Source: Proteiniphilum sp. UBA5283 (GTDB lineage Bacteria > Bacteroidota > Bacteroidia > Bacteroidales > Dysgonomonadaceae). From it: a DNA stretch of 6,454 nucleotides. The stretch is from contig DHSP01000056.1 of the NCBI GenBank assembly GCA_002408485.1, positions 1 through 6,454 on the forward strand, read 5' to 3'. Below, one piece after another: positions 6,393 to 6,454 of this stretch. Within the stretch, counting starts at the first letter, position 1. Each line of letters starts with the position of its first letter. The notes under the pieces were generated by a model. That model had not been told where the DNA came from. It saw only the letters and a program-made list of their open reading frames with translations, and searched no databases. The position numbers and the translations under genes are program-made.

Positions 6393-6454
6393 TAACCGAA
6401 AGGAATCGTGATGAAGCATTTTTTCCGATGCGATCATGGATCCAGTGATGCAAA

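Noticed and set aside
6411..6454. ATG at 6411 opening a frame to the right edge
   Set aside because: Only about 14 codons are visible, with no recognisable signal or leader, so a new gene cannot be supported.

Overview
The window looks like a piece of a Bacteroidota chromosome, most likely a Bacteroidales relative of the Bacteroides/Parabacteroides/Proteiniphilum type. The main reason is a SusC-SusD pair, an outer-membrane nutrient-uptake system confined to this phylum. Supporting signs are A-rich leaders in place of Shine-Dalgarno sites and a promoter of the TTTG / TAnnTTTG type. I cannot name the species.

Left part (1-5303), all on the minus strand and read right to left: a surface-type lipoprotein with an N-terminal IPT/TIG domain and a C-terminal NHL-type beta-propeller (5303-3852), then a SusC-family TonB-dependent transporter (3728-612), then the first 199 codons of a SusD/RagB lipoprotein (599 to the left edge, where it is cut). 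SusC and SusD are 12 bases apart. TIG-NHL and SusC are separated by 123 bases, most of it a degenerate 7-bp tandem repeat. The three genes form a plausible operon. SusC would be the barrel, SusD the lid and glycan-binding partner, and the TIG-NHL protein an accessory cell-surface factor. No glycoside hydrolase, sulfatase, peptidase, sigma/anti-sigma pair or hybrid two-component regulator lies in the window, so the substrate cannot be inferred.

Middle (5304-5558): an AT-rich divergent intergenic region. It holds a well-formed Bacteroidota promoter firing leftward into the TIG-SusC-SusD operon, a run of alternating GCAA/TTGC half-sites partly overlapping it, and two further inverted repeats in the leftward leader.

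Right part (5559-6454), plus strand: a small XRE/Cro-CI family regulator (5559-5888), whose own control region is the divergent intergenic region, and then a short lipoprotein-like ORF (6012-6392). The second half of that ORF overlaps an equally open alternative frame, so it may be truncated or frameshifted.

The observations most worth a second look are the heptamer array between the first two operon genes, whose heptamers supply minus-strand stops in all three frames, and the candidate operator array beside the XRE gene. I see no CRISPR array, RNA gene, insertion sequence or obviously novel defence system.
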